Assembly (NCBI RefSeq): GCF_029603165.1
Contig: NZ_JAQSVC010000001.1
Location: 496,001-560,000, forward strand
Reading direction: 5' to 3'
DNA: 64,000 nt
From: Galbibacter pacificus
GTDB taxonomy: Bacteria > Bacteroidota > Bacteroidia > Flavobacteriales > Flavobacteriaceae
Part shown: piece after piece, positions 35,543 to 45,197 of the stretch
Numbering within the stretch: position 1 is the first letter of the stretch
Layout: each line of letters begins with the position of its first letter
Notes under the pieces: model-generated
Database searches by the model: none
Told to the model about the DNA's origin: nothing
The model's input: the letters and a program-made list of their open reading frames with translations, nothing else
Position numbers and translations under genes: made by a program

Positions 35543-37618
35543 ATGAAACAGAAAGCAAACTTTTGGTTGATGGTTTCCTTATGGGGATGTATTCAACTTC
35601 TGTCGGGATGTAATTTTGAAAACCTACCTGAAGAATCGTATGAGAGCATACATTTCATTTCAGGGGATGACAAGGTGGTAATCGGGTATATTCCTACTTA
35701 TGTGGATATGGAAAGCACCATTGATAGTACAGATCTGGATATTCTAACACATATAAACATAGCATTTATGAACCCTGACGCATCTGGTACATTTTTATCG
35801 GGTGGTGAACCCGTTTGCAGCAATGCCTCGGCTTCTGATATTAATTATGTAGTAAACAAAGCACATCAGGAAAACGTAAAAGTCCTTGTTTCTTTAGGAG
35901 GAGGATCGGTCCCTGGTTGTTCGGGCGATTGGGAGACTTTATTGCAATCCTCTAATAGAACAACTGTAGTGAACAATCTTTCTGCACTTGTACAATATTT
36001 TAACCTCGATGGGATTGATGTAGACATAGAAGGCGCATTATTATCGTCTATTAGCAGTGCTGGAAATTACACTCCTTTTATTCAGGAATTAAGAAATGCA
36101 CTTAACCCTCAGGGAAAACTGGTTACCTGTGCCACGGCAACATATACTGGTGGGCGCATACCTACTTCGTCCATAGCCTATTTTGACTTTATCAATATTA
36201 TGTCATACGACAATGGTTGGGGAGGTACCGGGAATCACTCTACATATGCCGATGCGGTAAGCCATATGCAAACCTGGCTTGGACTTGGATGTCCCGCAGA
36301 AAAGTTGGTATTGGGAGTACCGTTTTATGGTTATCAGGGCACAGTGGGGAGTGGCGATGTTTCTTACAGCGATATTATAGTTCTGGATCCCAGTGCTGCT
36401 TATATGGATGAGTATCAAGGGTATAAATATAACGGAATTCCGACTATTGAGGCAAAAACGGCATATGCGCTGCAAAATGGTGCAGGCGTAATGATTTGGG
36501 AGCTCTCCCAAGATACTTTTGATAGCCTGAGCTTGCTCCAGGCCATAGGTAGAAAATTGTCTGAAGCGCCACCAGTTGGTGGCGGAGATGGGGAGATCCT
36601 TGGCTATTATACGGAAAGATCGGTTACCGATGATGTTTTCTCCATTGTCAATTTAAATACAAGCTCCATGACGGCCAACACTGCCTACCCCGATGCAGGA
36701 ACCGATGGCGGAAGCACGGTCATCGAGGCCAAGGCCACGACCGGAGGTTCGGCTACCAATTACGCCACTTATTTTAACTATCCGGGAAGCCCTAACCAGG
36801 ATTTAAGTTCATACAGTGTTTTCCACCTTTCCCTAAAGTCGTCCAGCCCCGACGAGACCGTTATCAGGCTGGAAGATGCCAACGGGCAACAAATAAACCT
36901 GGACCCCACGACATATGGCTTTTCCTATGACGGAAACTGGCACGCCATGAGCATCCCCTTTACGGATATGTACACACAGAACCCGAGCTTTGATTTTACC
37001 GATGTAAATGATGTGGTAGTGGTAAAGAGTATTCCCGGGATGGCCGCAAGCATCAACCCGGCAACCTATGTTTTTTATGTAGATGATGTATATTTTTCCA
37101 CAGGGGAACGTCTTGGCTATTATACGGAAAGATCGGTTACCGATGATGTTTTCTCCATCGTCAATTTAAACACAAGCTCCATGACGGCCAATGCCGCCTA
37201 CCCCGATGCAGGAACCGATGGCGGAAGCACGGTCATCGAGGCCAAGGCCACGACCGGAGGTTCGGCTACCAATTACGCCACTTATTTTAACTATCCGGGG
37301 AGCCCTAACCAGGATTTAAGTTCATACAGCGTTTTCCACCTTTCCCTAAAGTCGTCCAGCCCCGACGAGACCGTTATCAGGCTGGAAGATGCCAACGGGC
37401 AACAAATAAACCTGGACCCCACGACATATGGCTTTTCCTATGACGGAAACTGGCATGCCATGAGCATCCCCTTTACGGATATGTCCACACAGAACCCGAG
37501 CTTTGATTTTACCGATGTAAATGATGTGGTAGTGGTAAAGAGCATTCCCGGCATGGCCGCAAGCATCAACCCGGCAACCTATGTTTTTTATGCAGATGAC
37601 GTGTATTTTTCGTATTGA
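35543..37618 (+). CDS. GH18 chitinase-type lipoprotein with two near-identical C-terminal modules
   Basis: A 691-residue surface lipoprotein (Cys23, LLSGC). The GH18 barrel (about 44-345) has KVLVSLGGG and the catalytic motif D156-G-I-D-V-D-I-E163, where Glu163 is the acid and the acetamido group of GlcNAc is the helper nucleophile; also FINIMSYDNGWGG and GVMIWELSQD. Two about 167-residue beta-sandwich modules follow (about 353-519 and 524-690), starting LGYYTERSVTDDVFSI and ending YVFYVDDVYFS; they look carbohydrate-binding. Endo-acting cleavage of chitin or another GlcNAc polymer is likely; an endo-N-acetylglucosaminidase acting on glycans is an alternative. First gene of the plus-strand arm. 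Confidence 0.9.
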   Translation: MKQKANFWLMVSLWGCIQLLSGCNFENLPEESYESIHFISGDDKVVIGYIPTYVDMESTIDSTDLDILTHINIAFMNPDASGTFLSGGEPVCSNASASDINYVVNKAHQENVKVLVSLGGGSVPGCSGDWETLLQSSNRTTVVNNLSALVQYFNLDGIDVDIEGALLSSISSAGNYTPFIQELRNALNPQGKLVTCATATYTGGRIPTSSIAYFDFINIMSYDNGWGGTGNHSTYADAVSHMQTWLGLGCPAEKLVLGVPFYGYQGTVGSGDVSYSDIIVLDPSAAYMDEYQGYKYNGIPTIEAKTAYALQNGAGVMIWELSQDTFDSLSLLQAIGRKLSEAPPVGGGDGEILGYYTERSVTDDVFSIVNLNTSSMTANTAYPDAGTDGGSTVIEAKATTGGSATNYATYFNYPGSPNQDLSSYSVFHLSLKSSSPDETVIRLEDANGQQINLDPTTYGFSYDGNWHAMSIPFTDMYTQNPSFDFTDVNDVVVVKSIPGMAASINPATYVFYVDDVYFSTGERLGYYTERSVTDDVFSIVNLNTSSMTANAAYPDAGTDGGSTVIEAKATTGGSATNYATYFNYPGSPNQDLSSYSVFHLSLKSSSPDETVIRLEDANGQQINLDPTTYGFSYDGNWHAMSIPFTDMSTQNPSFDFTDVNDVVVVKSIPGMAASINPATYVFYADDVYFSY
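36599..37099 (+). repeat. Tandem module repeat, copy 1
   Basis: About 501 bp encoding the first beta-sandwich module of the GH18 protein. Aligned by eye to copy 2 at a fixed offset of 513 bp (171 codons) with about 14 mismatches and no gaps. Confidence 0.9.
37112..37612 (+). repeat. Tandem module repeat, copy 2
   Basis: Second copy, differing from the first at about 14 positions by my reading, most of them silent. A 12-bp linker (encoding part of TGERL) separates the two. Confidence 0.9.
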
Positions 37619-37637
37619 TGATCAATAAAAAAGAAAT

Positions 37638-37689
37638 GTCAATTAAGTGATGCTCCCTTTTTATCGGGGGAGCTTAATTGACGTTTTTT
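37638..37689 (+). terminator. Hairpin terminator after GH18 gene
   Basis: GTCAATTAA ... GCTCCC pairs with GGGAGC-TTAATTGAC, with a 5-nt bulge on the left arm, followed by a T6 run. It could limit read-through from the GH18 gene into the GH5-GH20-SSS-nagA genes. Confidence 0.75.
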
Positions 37690-37827
37690 GAGGCTATAGT
37701 TCAGGGAACGACCCTTTTTCGGAAATAAAAATTCATTTTTTTTTGTCTTTAAAAGTATAGAAGGATTGCATCTCAGGCTTATATTTTAAATAAAAGATTC
37801 AGGGATTTATTGTTAAAAAAACGATAT

Positions 37828-38910
37828 ATGTTTATCACTATTAAAAAGTGGCGCAATGGTATACTAATGGTATATGCTTTTTGTATGCATTCTTATGCAT
37901 TAATGCCCAATACAACGATTTGCTTTTCCCAAAGGGATAATGATACCATTGGGCAGGATCATTCTATAACAAAGGTCAGTCCTTTTAAGGCCAATGGGGA
38001 ATTGCAGCTAAAAGGTACCCGGATTTGCAATAAAGACGGAGATCCGATTCAGCTCAGGGGGATGAGTACCCATGGATTGCAGTATCGTGGCAACTGTTAC
38101 AATGATGCTTCATTGGACGTTCTGGTAAATAATTGGGGGGTTGATATTATCCGGTTGTCCATGTACGTTCAAGAAGGGGGGTATGCATCAAATCCCGAAT
38201 ACTGGACGCAATATGTGGATACGCTGATAGAGAAGGTTTCTAGTCTTGGGGCCTATATCTTACTGGATTGGCATATGTTGCATCCGGGCGATCCAAATGC
38301 AAATACAATACTCGCAAAGAAGTTTTTTGAACACATGTCAAAACGCCATGCGGAAAAAGCGAATATTATTTATGAAATATGTAATGAACCGAACGATGAC
38401 AATCATGAAGTTACATGGGCACTTATTAAAAGATACGCTGAAGAAATAATTCCAGTGATAAGGAAGAATGCCCCTAATTCCCTAATCGTTGTGGGAACCC
38501 CTAAATTTTGTTCAAGGCCCAATGATGTTATCGGAAATGAATTAAAATACCCGAATATACTGTATACCGCCCATGTATATGTGGGGGATGATGATCAGTT
38601 GCAGCGAATGGAAAATACCAAGGAGGCCCTAGCGGCAGGGGTGCCGATTTTTGTCACCGAATGGGGCACGCAAAACGGATGGGGGGACGGGGCCAACGAC
38701 TTTGCAAAGGCACTGAAATGGATCGATTTTATGAAAGAAAATAAAATATCATGGTGTAACTGGAATTATTCAGATAGTCCGTTAAGCGGGGCTTCCTGGA
38801 AAAATGGCACTTGCCCTGATGGTCCCTGGAGCGATGAAAACCTGAAAGAGTCGGGAAAATGGATAAAAAACCACATTGATACCCCCATGGATTCATGGGC
38901 AAGAGAATAG
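37828..38910 (+). CDS. GH5 endoglucanase-family glycoside hydrolase
   Basis: A 360-residue exported GH5 enzyme resembling subfamily 2. ATG 37828 is chosen over TTG 37810. N-terminal signal (about 1-35), then LQLKGTRICNKDGDPIQLRGMSTHGLQ, DIIRLSMYV, AYILLDWHML, acid/base Glu187 in IYEICNEPN, HVYVGD, and nucleophile Glu278 in IFVTEWGTQ. All conserved GH5 residues are present. GH5_2 members are mostly cellulases, but some cleave chitosan; in this amino-sugar locus a chitosan- or mixed-linkage activity deserves thought. 25 bp precede the GH20 gene. Confidence 0.9.
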   Translation: MFITIKKWRNGILMVYAFCMHSYALMPNTTICFSQRDNDTIGQDHSITKVSPFKANGELQLKGTRICNKDGDPIQLRGMSTHGLQYRGNCYNDASLDVLVNNWGVDIIRLSMYVQEGGYASNPEYWTQYVDTLIEKVSSLGAYILLDWHMLHPGDPNANTILAKKFFEHMSKRHAEKANIIYEICNEPNDDNHEVTWALIKRYAEEIIPVIRKNAPNSLIVVGTPKFCSRPNDVIGNELKYPNILYTAHVYVGDDDQLQRMENTKEALAAGVPIFVTEWGTQNGWGDGANDFAKALKWIDFMKENKISWCNWNYSDSPLSGASWKNGTCPDGPWSDENLKESGKWIKNHIDTPMDSWARE

Positions 38911-38934
38911 TGATGGAAAATTAGTATATTTCAA

Positions 38935-40503
38935 ATGATGAACAAAAATAAACAAGGCTTACTTTTATTGGTTACTTTTTTAGTGGTATCCGTTAATATA
39001 GGGTTCTCCCAAACTCAACAAAAAAAGGAAAAAGATTTTGAAATTGTAGGGTTTCATCTGGACCTGCGCATACAGGTAATGAAACCAAAGGCCCTAAGGG
39101 AACTTGTGGATGAACTGGCATATTTTGGGGTCAACACCCTTATTATGGAATGGGAAGGTACTTTTCCCTTTCAGACCAATCCCGTAATTGCCAATAAATA
39201 TGCCTATACAAAAGAAGAAATCAAGGACTTTATAGCGTATTGCGGTCAAAAGAACATAGAAGTAATACCCCTTCAACAAAGTTTGGGGCATTTAGAATAT
39301 GTTTTAAGGAATTATAGATATGCAGAACAAAGGGAAGACCAAAAAGATGTTTCCCAAGTTTGTCCCATGGAATTTGCATTGAACAAAAAATTGTTTACCG
39401 AGCTCATTACCGAAATGGCCGAAATACATCCATCAAAATATTTTCATATTGGCGGTGATGAGGCCTATCTGTTGGGCCATTGTGATAAATGCAAGGAAAA
39501 GATAGCTAAGAGCGGGAAAGCGGCCCTGCTGGCCGACCACCTTAAAATGATTACCGATATTGTGGTATCACTTGGGAAAATACCGGTCATATGGTCTGAC
39601 ATAGCGACCAGTTATCCCGGAGAATTGAACAAATTGCCCAAGGAGACCATATTCATTGTTTGGAATTACGGTTGGGACGTAGACCGGTTTGGTATCGTGA
39701 ACGAACTTACCAAAAAGGGGTTTGAAGTATGGGGTTCACCGGCCTTAAGGAGCAATCCGGATAATTATTTTTTAACGGATTGGAAAAATCATTTTGACAA
39801 TATAAAAGATTTTATCCCTTTTTGCAGGGAAAGCAACTACAATGGAGTCGTGATGACCTCTTGGTCCACTTCCGGGATTTATTCTCCCGTCTTTGAAGAC
39901 CATCATACAATTACCGATTTAGTACCTGTTAGACGTGTTTATCCGCTTTCCGGTTTTAGGATACTTTTGGCGGCATATTCCCAGAGCATGCAGCAAACGG
40001 CACCTTTAAATGCAAAACGGTTTATCGTTTCTTATGCTGAAAAGCGTTTTGGGTTTAACAAAAGAGAATCCCGTGAGTTTTACAGGGCACTTTTGGGGAG
40101 CCCGTACCAAGTTATCAATGGGGAAGTAGAAAATCATTCCGAATTGACAGTGCCCATGTTGTACGATTCTGTCAAAGGATACCAAATGGTTTTTAACAAG
40201 TTGCGACCAGAAAGAAATCAAAAGGAATTTGAACATATAAGGCTTATGAAAGATATAAGGGAGAATTATATGCATTTCAAAAAAGTGGAGGGAAGAGTGA
40301 ACAGTGATTCTTTTACCAAAGCCATGTTTCCACAAGTGATTTCGGAATTAGCTGAAATTATAAAAAAATACGATAGCCTGGGCCAGCGGTATACCAATTT
40401 AAATAGCGGATATTTATACCCCGAGGCCATTGATGAAGAAAATTACACACGTACAGTGCCCGTTAAAATACTGTATGAACGTTTAAAGGGACAAAAAAAA
40501 TAA
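38935..40503 (+). CDS. GH20 beta-N-acetylhexosaminidase-family enzyme
   Basis: A 522-residue exported enzyme with signal peptide ending near GFSQ (residue 26). GH20 catalytic motif HIGGDEAYLLGHCDKC with Asp175-Glu176; family phrases LIMEWEGTFPF, VIPLQQSLGHLEYVLR, IWSDIA, VWNYGW, GVVMTSWS. It resembles the hexosaminidase-D-like branch (HxGGDE..xLG.C..C) rather than classical exo-chitobiases. Expected to release terminal GlcNAc or GalNAc. The C-terminal 120 residues are helical. A second Met (residue 2) is an equally good start. Confidence 0.88.
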   Translation: MMNKNKQGLLLLVTFLVVSVNIGFSQTQQKKEKDFEIVGFHLDLRIQVMKPKALRELVDELAYFGVNTLIMEWEGTFPFQTNPVIANKYAYTKEEIKDFIAYCGQKNIEVIPLQQSLGHLEYVLRNYRYAEQREDQKDVSQVCPMEFALNKKLFTELITEMAEIHPSKYFHIGGDEAYLLGHCDKCKEKIAKSGKAALLADHLKMITDIVVSLGKIPVIWSDIATSYPGELNKLPKETIFIVWNYGWDVDRFGIVNELTKKGFEVWGSPALRSNPDNYFLTDWKNHFDNIKDFIPFCRESNYNGVVMTSWSTSGIYSPVFEDHHTITDLVPVRRVYPLSGFRILLAAYSQSMQQTAPLNAKRFIVSYAEKRFGFNKRESREFYRALLGSPYQVINGEVENHSELTVPMLYDSVKGYQMVFNKLRPERNQKEFEHIRLMKDIRENYMHFKKVEGRVNSDSFTKAMFPQVISELAEIIKKYDSLGQRYTNLNSGYLYPEAIDEENYTRTVPVKILYERLKGQKK

Positions 40504-40529
40504 TCTAACCGACTATAACCAACTAAATT

Positions 40530-42002
40530 ATGACGCTTAAATTATGGGACTGGATGGTCATTATTGCTTTTTTTATGGCAATGGTTGCCATTGGTGTATG
40601 GGCACATTTTAAAAATAAAGATTCCAGTGATTATTTTATTGCCAGTGGAGGGCTTCCCTGGTGGCTGTCCGGCATTTCACATCATGTTTCCGGTTATAGT
40701 GGAGCTGTATTTGTCGCCTATGCGGGACTGGCCTATACACATGGTTTTTCAATTTATGTTTGGTGGGCAATGACGGTGGGGATTTCCATTTTAATGACCA
40801 TCAATGTTTTTCCTGTACGTTGGGTTCGGTTAAGAAAAAAGTTTGCCATACAATCTCCCTTGGAATACCTTTCTGTTCGTTATGGCATTAAAACGCAACA
40901 GGTAATGGCATGGAGCGGGGTACTCCTTAAATTATTCGATGTGGCTGCCAAATGGGCCGCCATCGCTATTTTGTTGCGGGTATTTACCGGGGTGCCTATA
41001 CTTTACGGGGTGCTTTTCTCAGGCGGGATTTCCATCATCTATATTACCATTGGCGGGCTTTGGGCGGTAACCATAAGCGATTTTATTCAATTTATCGTTC
41101 AAATTGGAGCCGGTATCGCGCTGTTTATCGCGACCATTACCAAGCTAGGCGGTATAGAAAGTGTTTTTACCATCTGGGACCAGTTGCCGGAAAGGAACAG
41201 CGAGTTTTTTGCCGAGCCGTATACCGTTGGTTTTGCCCTTGCATTTTTATGTATAAATACATTTAGTTATAATGGGGGGACATGGAATCTGGCCACCAAG
41301 TATATATCCTCCCCCGATGAATCCAACACAAAAAAAGCGGCGATTTTATCTGGGACATTGTATTTAATCTGGCCGTTGATCTTATTTTTCCCCATGTGGG
41401 CGGCTCCTGTATTATTGCCGGGCCTGACCGATCCTACGGAATCGTACGGACTGTTAACAATTCACCTTTTGCCTCCAGGGGTGGTCGGTTTGGTCCTGGC
41501 ATCTATGTTTGCCACGACCATGTCCATGACTTCCAGTGATGCCAATACCATTGCCGCTGTTATTATACGCGATATATTACCGGTACAGTTAAAGAAATAT
41601 AAGTTGATAAAAAGCATAAATTCGTTACAGATAGCAAGGTGGGTTACCTTCGTATTTGTGTTTTTCACCATTGTCATTGCCACCCAGTACGAATCTTTTG
41701 GTGGAATTTTAGGATTGATAGTTTCATGGTTTGCAGCCCTTGTTGGGCCTATTGCCGTTCCCATGCTGTTGGGTATGCTCCCAGCATTTAAAAAATGTGG
41801 AGCCGTTGCAGCATTATGTGCTATTTTTTTAGGATTTTTAAGCTTTATTTTTACAAAAATATATGCTGCCAATCTTTCATATACCCTAGAAGTAGGCTTG
41901 CCATTATTTATTTCATTATTGGTATACGTGGGAATAGGATTTTTAAATTATAAAAAGAAAGTCTCCAAGAAAGTGATCGATTTGTTGAAGGCTATCGATT
42001 AA
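40530..42002 (+). CDS. Sodium/solute symporter (SSS family), probably sugar
   Basis: A 490-residue inner-membrane carrier with about 13 helices. SSS features: DYFIASGGLPWWLSGISHHVSGYSGAVFVAYAGLAYTHG (first helices), AKWAAIAILLRVFTGVP, GGLWAVTISDFIQFIVQIGAGIALFI, and the sodium-site helix LVLASMFATTMSMTSSDANTIAAVIIRDI. SGLT-like members move glucose, galactose, N-acetylneuraminate or GlcNAc; placed between GH20 and nagA, GlcNAc or a GlcNAc-like sugar is the best guess. 27 bp after GH20 and 23 bp before nagA. Confidence 0.9.
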   Translation: MTLKLWDWMVIIAFFMAMVAIGVWAHFKNKDSSDYFIASGGLPWWLSGISHHVSGYSGAVFVAYAGLAYTHGFSIYVWWAMTVGISILMTINVFPVRWVRLRKKFAIQSPLEYLSVRYGIKTQQVMAWSGVLLKLFDVAAKWAAIAILLRVFTGVPILYGVLFSGGISIIYITIGGLWAVTISDFIQFIVQIGAGIALFIATITKLGGIESVFTIWDQLPERNSEFFAEPYTVGFALAFLCINTFSYNGGTWNLATKYISSPDESNTKKAAILSGTLYLIWPLILFFPMWAAPVLLPGLTDPTESYGLLTIHLLPPGVVGLVLASMFATTMSMTSSDANTIAAVIIRDILPVQLKKYKLIKSINSLQIARWVTFVFVFFTIVIATQYESFGGILGLIVSWFAALVGPIAVPMLLGMLPAFKKCGAVAALCAIFLGFLSFIFTKIYAANLSYTLEVGLPLFISLLVYVGIGFLNYKKKVSKKVIDLLKAID

Positions 42003-42025
42003 AATGATAAATCAAATTTTGAAAG

Positions 42026-43159
42026 ATGAAAGAAGTCATTTACTGTGCTGACTGTTTTACAAATGAAAATTTTCAGATAACCCTGAAAAATGGACAGGTT
42101 GTTTCTATGGCCAAGGTTGATTCGCACGATCGCAAGGTGCTGTACATGGCCCCGGGATTGTTCGATATTCAGATAAACGGTTTCCTCCATACCGATTTCA
42201 ATTCTTTTCCCATACTTGAGAACGATTTTTTAAAGGTCATTGACCAGATGTCAAAACAAGGGGTATTGTTCTTCCTTCCAACGGTAATTACGAATTCCGA
42301 TTCCAATATGATATCCCTTTTGGAAAATATAAATGAATTATGTCTGAAAAACCCTGTTATCCAATCCTATGTCGCCGGGATTCATTTGGAAGGACCTTTT
42401 ATTTCACCGGACTCGCAGGCAAGGGGTGCTCATGACGGTGCTCATGTTAAAGCCCCCGATTGGGAACTGTTTACCGCATTTCAAAAGGCTTCCGGAAATC
42501 GCATAAAGTTGGTTACTTTGAGCCCGGAATGGGAAAATTCCGTCGAATTTATAAAAAAATGTGTACAGGACAATGTAAAAGTTGCCCTTGGACATACCAT
42601 GGCCACCGATGAACAAATTGAAGAAGCCGTCCTGGCAGGGGCATCCCTATCTACTCATCTTGGGAATGGTGCCCCCTTGTTCCTCTCCAGGAACAAGAAC
42701 ATAATCTACGATCAGTTGGCAAACGATTTGCTTGTGCCCAGTTTGATAACCGACGGATTTCATTTGCCGGTTAATTTTATAAAGACCGTTTTAAAAGTAA
42801 AGAAAAACCAGATTATTTTGGTAAGCGATGCTACGATGTTTGCAGGCATGGCGCCCGGGGTATACAACTCACATATTGGCGGTAAGGTAAGACTAGACGG
42901 TAAGGGGAGGCTTTCCCTGTACGAACATAAAGAATTGCTTGCCGGATCGGCAGCTTCCCTTTTGGATTGTATTAATTTTTTACTCAAACAAGGTTTGTCC
43001 ACGTTTGAAGAAGCCTGGGAAATGGCATCCAATATCCCCTATAAACTTATGTATCCTGAAAGAGAAAATACCGATCTGGTCTTGTTTGGCTTGGCTGACG
43101 GGGAAATTGTCATCCATAGTGCCTTTAAATCGGGTAAGCGGGTATATAAAAAGTATTGA
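42026..43159 (+). CDS. nagA: N-acetylglucosamine-6-phosphate deacetylase
   Basis: A 377-residue amidohydrolase-fold enzyme removing acetate from GlcNAc-6-phosphate. Motifs: YMAPGLFDIQINGF, HLEGPFISPDSQARGAHD (metal Glu), VALGHTMATDEQIEEAVLAGASLSTHLGNGAP (metal His residues), LITDGFHLP, and ILVSDATMFAGMAPGVY with the catalytic Asp. Together with NagB on the opposite strand it links this locus to fructose-6-phosphate. A GlcNAc kinase is needed before this step and is not in the window. Terminator 57 bp downstream. Confidence 0.92.
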   Translation: MKEVIYCADCFTNENFQITLKNGQVVSMAKVDSHDRKVLYMAPGLFDIQINGFLHTDFNSFPILENDFLKVIDQMSKQGVLFFLPTVITNSDSNMISLLENINELCLKNPVIQSYVAGIHLEGPFISPDSQARGAHDGAHVKAPDWELFTAFQKASGNRIKLVTLSPEWENSVEFIKKCVQDNVKVALGHTMATDEQIEEAVLAGASLSTHLGNGAPLFLSRNKNIIYDQLANDLLVPSLITDGFHLPVNFIKTVLKVKKNQIILVSDATMFAGMAPGVYNSHIGGKVRLDGKGRLSLYEHKELLAGSAASLLDCINFLLKQGLSTFEEAWEMASNIPYKLMYPERENTDLVLFGLADGEIVIHSAFKSGKRVYKKY

Positions 43160-43215
43160 TGGGACACAATTAGTTTTTTTTTAGATAGTTAGCGTTTAGC
43201 GGCGTTAAAGAAAAT

Positions 43216-43247
43216 CGGACAGGGAGTTTTTTCCTTGTCCGTTTTTT
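43216..43247 (+). terminator. Rho-independent terminator of the GH5-GH20-SSS-nagA operon
   Basis: CGGACAGGGA (43216-43225) pairs with TCCTTGTCCG (43232-43241) with one G-U pair and a 6-nt loop, followed by T6. Confidence 0.87.
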
Positions 43248-43422
43248 AATTGCATTCATTAATCAATAATTGTAAATAATTACAATGAAATGTAAAACAA
43301 TGGGGTATTGCTAAATAATTGGCATTAAAATTAGTGAAAAACAAATTTTAATTCAGGTAAATTTTACTTTTATTATTTTTTTAAGTATTATTGTCACTAC
43401 AAAACTAACTGAAAACCCAATA

Positions 43423-44016
43423 ATGAAGGATACCGACGATCATTTTCTTTTCATTAAATTGAAACAGGATGATATAGCGGCTTTTGAGGCCATATTCTCC
43501 CATTATAGGCTTCCCATACTCAAATTCATTGTAAGTTATGCCAAATCCGTTGAAGTAGCGGAAGAATTGACCCAGGAAACATTTATCAGGTTATGGGAGT
43601 CCAGGGCGACTCTCAATGCCCAAAAAAGTTGCAGGTCTTTTTTGTATACCATTGCCAAAAACCTTTCGCTTAATTATTTAAGAAGTAACACAAAAGAAGA
43701 AATCCTTAAACAAGAATTATGGGACCGGGTAAAAATGGCACAGGCCAATCCCGAAGAACGTATTGTCTTTGAGGAATACCAAACTATCTTTAATCAGATT
43801 CTTGAGGAACTTCCCCAAAAGAAGCGGACGATCTACATTATGTCCAAATATGAAGGGAGGAGCAACGAAGAAATTGCAACTACATTGGGCGTAACAAAAA
43901 AGACGGTAAAAAACAACCTATGGGAGACTTTACGGATTATTAAAGACCGCTTGGAACCCTATTTGGAATACACCATCAGAATCGTGTTGATTTCTTTTTT
44001 TTCTACCTTTTTTTAA
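43423..44016 (+). CDS. FecI-like ECF RNA polymerase sigma-70 factor
   Basis: A 197-residue ECF sigma factor controlling the following locus. Region 2: FEAIFSHYRLPILKFIVSYAKSVEVAEELTQETFIRLWESRATL (about 22-65); region 4: ILEELPQKKRTIYIMSKYEGRSNEEIATTLGVTKKTVKNNLWETLRIIKDRL (about 126-178). A hydrophobic C-terminal tail (IRIVLISFFSTFF) is common in this Bacteroidota group. ATG start clear. FecR follows after 69 bp, nearly the same spacing as in the first sigma locus. Confidence 0.92.
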   Translation: MKDTDDHFLFIKLKQDDIAAFEAIFSHYRLPILKFIVSYAKSVEVAEELTQETFIRLWESRATLNAQKSCRSFLYTIAKNLSLNYLRSNTKEEILKQELWDRVKMAQANPEERIVFEEYQTIFNQILEELPQKKRTIYIMSKYEGRSNEEIATTLGVTKKTVKNNLWETLRIIKDRLEPYLEYTIRIVLISFFSTFF

Positions 44017-44085
44017 ATTTTCAATCGATTTCGTCGGGACTTTTTCTAATTCCCGTGTATTATAGGTACAGCGCAATTGCTATTT

Positions 44086-45075
44086 ATGGCCCAGGAAGAA
44101 AGAATAAAATATTTAATTGAAGTTTACCGGAACAATTCAATTTCCAAGGATGAATACGAAGAATTTGTTGCCTACCTTCAAGATCCCGTTTATAACGACC
44201 TTATTTTATTTTTGATGGACGATGGTACCGCACCGGAAATCAATATAAGTGAAAGGACTGAAAGCAAAACAGTTGATTTTAACCGTTTTGTCCGATCCCG
44301 GACCGGCCGTAAGCACTTTAAAAGGGCAATGCCATGGATCATGGCCACAGCTGCCGTTTTGGCCGTATTGATGATAGCCCGTATATATCCCGAACTAAGG
44401 GCCATGAAGGAGCAGCGGTTGGTAACCATGACCACCCCTATGGGAGAGAAGCGCAATATAACCCTTCCCGACGGCTCCTCCGTATTTTTAAACGCAGGTT
44501 CCAAACTGGTATATCCTCGGGAATTTAAAAAAGAACAGCGTGAAGTACGGCTTGAGGGCGAGGCATTTTTTGAGGTAGTGCACCGACCGGAACATCCGTT
44601 TGTGGTTTTAGCGGGCAATGTAAGGACCGAGGTGCTAGGAACTTCTTTCAACATACGATCTTACAAGGGCGATGCACAGGAACGGATAAGCGTGGCAACG
44701 GGAAAGGTGATGGTTTCTTCAAATGAGCTGAAAAAAGACAGGCAAGTGGTTTTGCTCCCCAATGAGCAGGCCATCTACCAAAGTGGCCATATGGACAAAA
44801 AGAAAGTAAATATCTCGAGGGCCCTGGCATGGAAAAATGGAATTTTGGTATTTGAACAAACCCCTTTGGATCAAGCTGCAATAATGTTGGAGCGATGGTA
44901 TGGAGTACGTATTGTCATAAAAAATAAAGCACTCAACAAATGTACCGTTACCGGTGAGTTTTACAAGAAGGCCAGCTTAAAACAGATTTTGGAAAATTTT
45001 AGATATGTACTGGATGTAGATTATGAATATGTATCGGCCAATGTAGTGGAAATTGATGGAAACCCGTGTCATTAA
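44086..45075 (+). CDS. FecR-family anti-sigma factor
   Basis: A 329-residue inner-membrane signal transducer for the upstream sigma factor. The ATG 44086 is preferred to TTG 44077. Cytoplasmic N-terminal part, one membrane helix near residues 81-101 (AMPWIMATAAVLAVLMIARIY), then the FecR domain: TPMGEKRNITLPDGSSVFLNAGSKLVYP, VRLEGEAFFEVVHRPEHPF, VLGTSFNIRSYKG, and C-terminal LAWKNGILVFEQTPLDQAAIMLERWYGV. Somewhat shorter than the FecR at 15916 but complete. Confidence 0.92.
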   Translation: MAQEERIKYLIEVYRNNSISKDEYEEFVAYLQDPVYNDLILFLMDDGTAPEINISERTESKTVDFNRFVRSRTGRKHFKRAMPWIMATAAVLAVLMIARIYPELRAMKEQRLVTMTTPMGEKRNITLPDGSSVFLNAGSKLVYPREFKKEQREVRLEGEAFFEVVHRPEHPFVVLAGNVRTEVLGTSFNIRSYKGDAQERISVATGKVMVSSNELKKDRQVVLLPNEQAIYQSGHMDKKKVNISRALAWKNGILVFEQTPLDQAAIMLERWYGVRIVIKNKALNKCTVTGEFYKKASLKQILENFRYVLDVDYEYVSANVVEIDGNPCH

Positions 45076-45197
45076 AAAAATATTTAAAAAACTAAAACGA
45101 TTAAGTATATGAACCTTATAAAAACTTCCGTGAAGCGATGATGCCATTAAAATATGTAATAATGCCTAATCCGGATATTAATTTTATATAATTCAAC

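Noticed and set aside
36599-37612. GH18 gene repeats as a transposon or CRISPR
   Set aside because: Two in-frame protein modules without terminal repeats, spacers or transposase.
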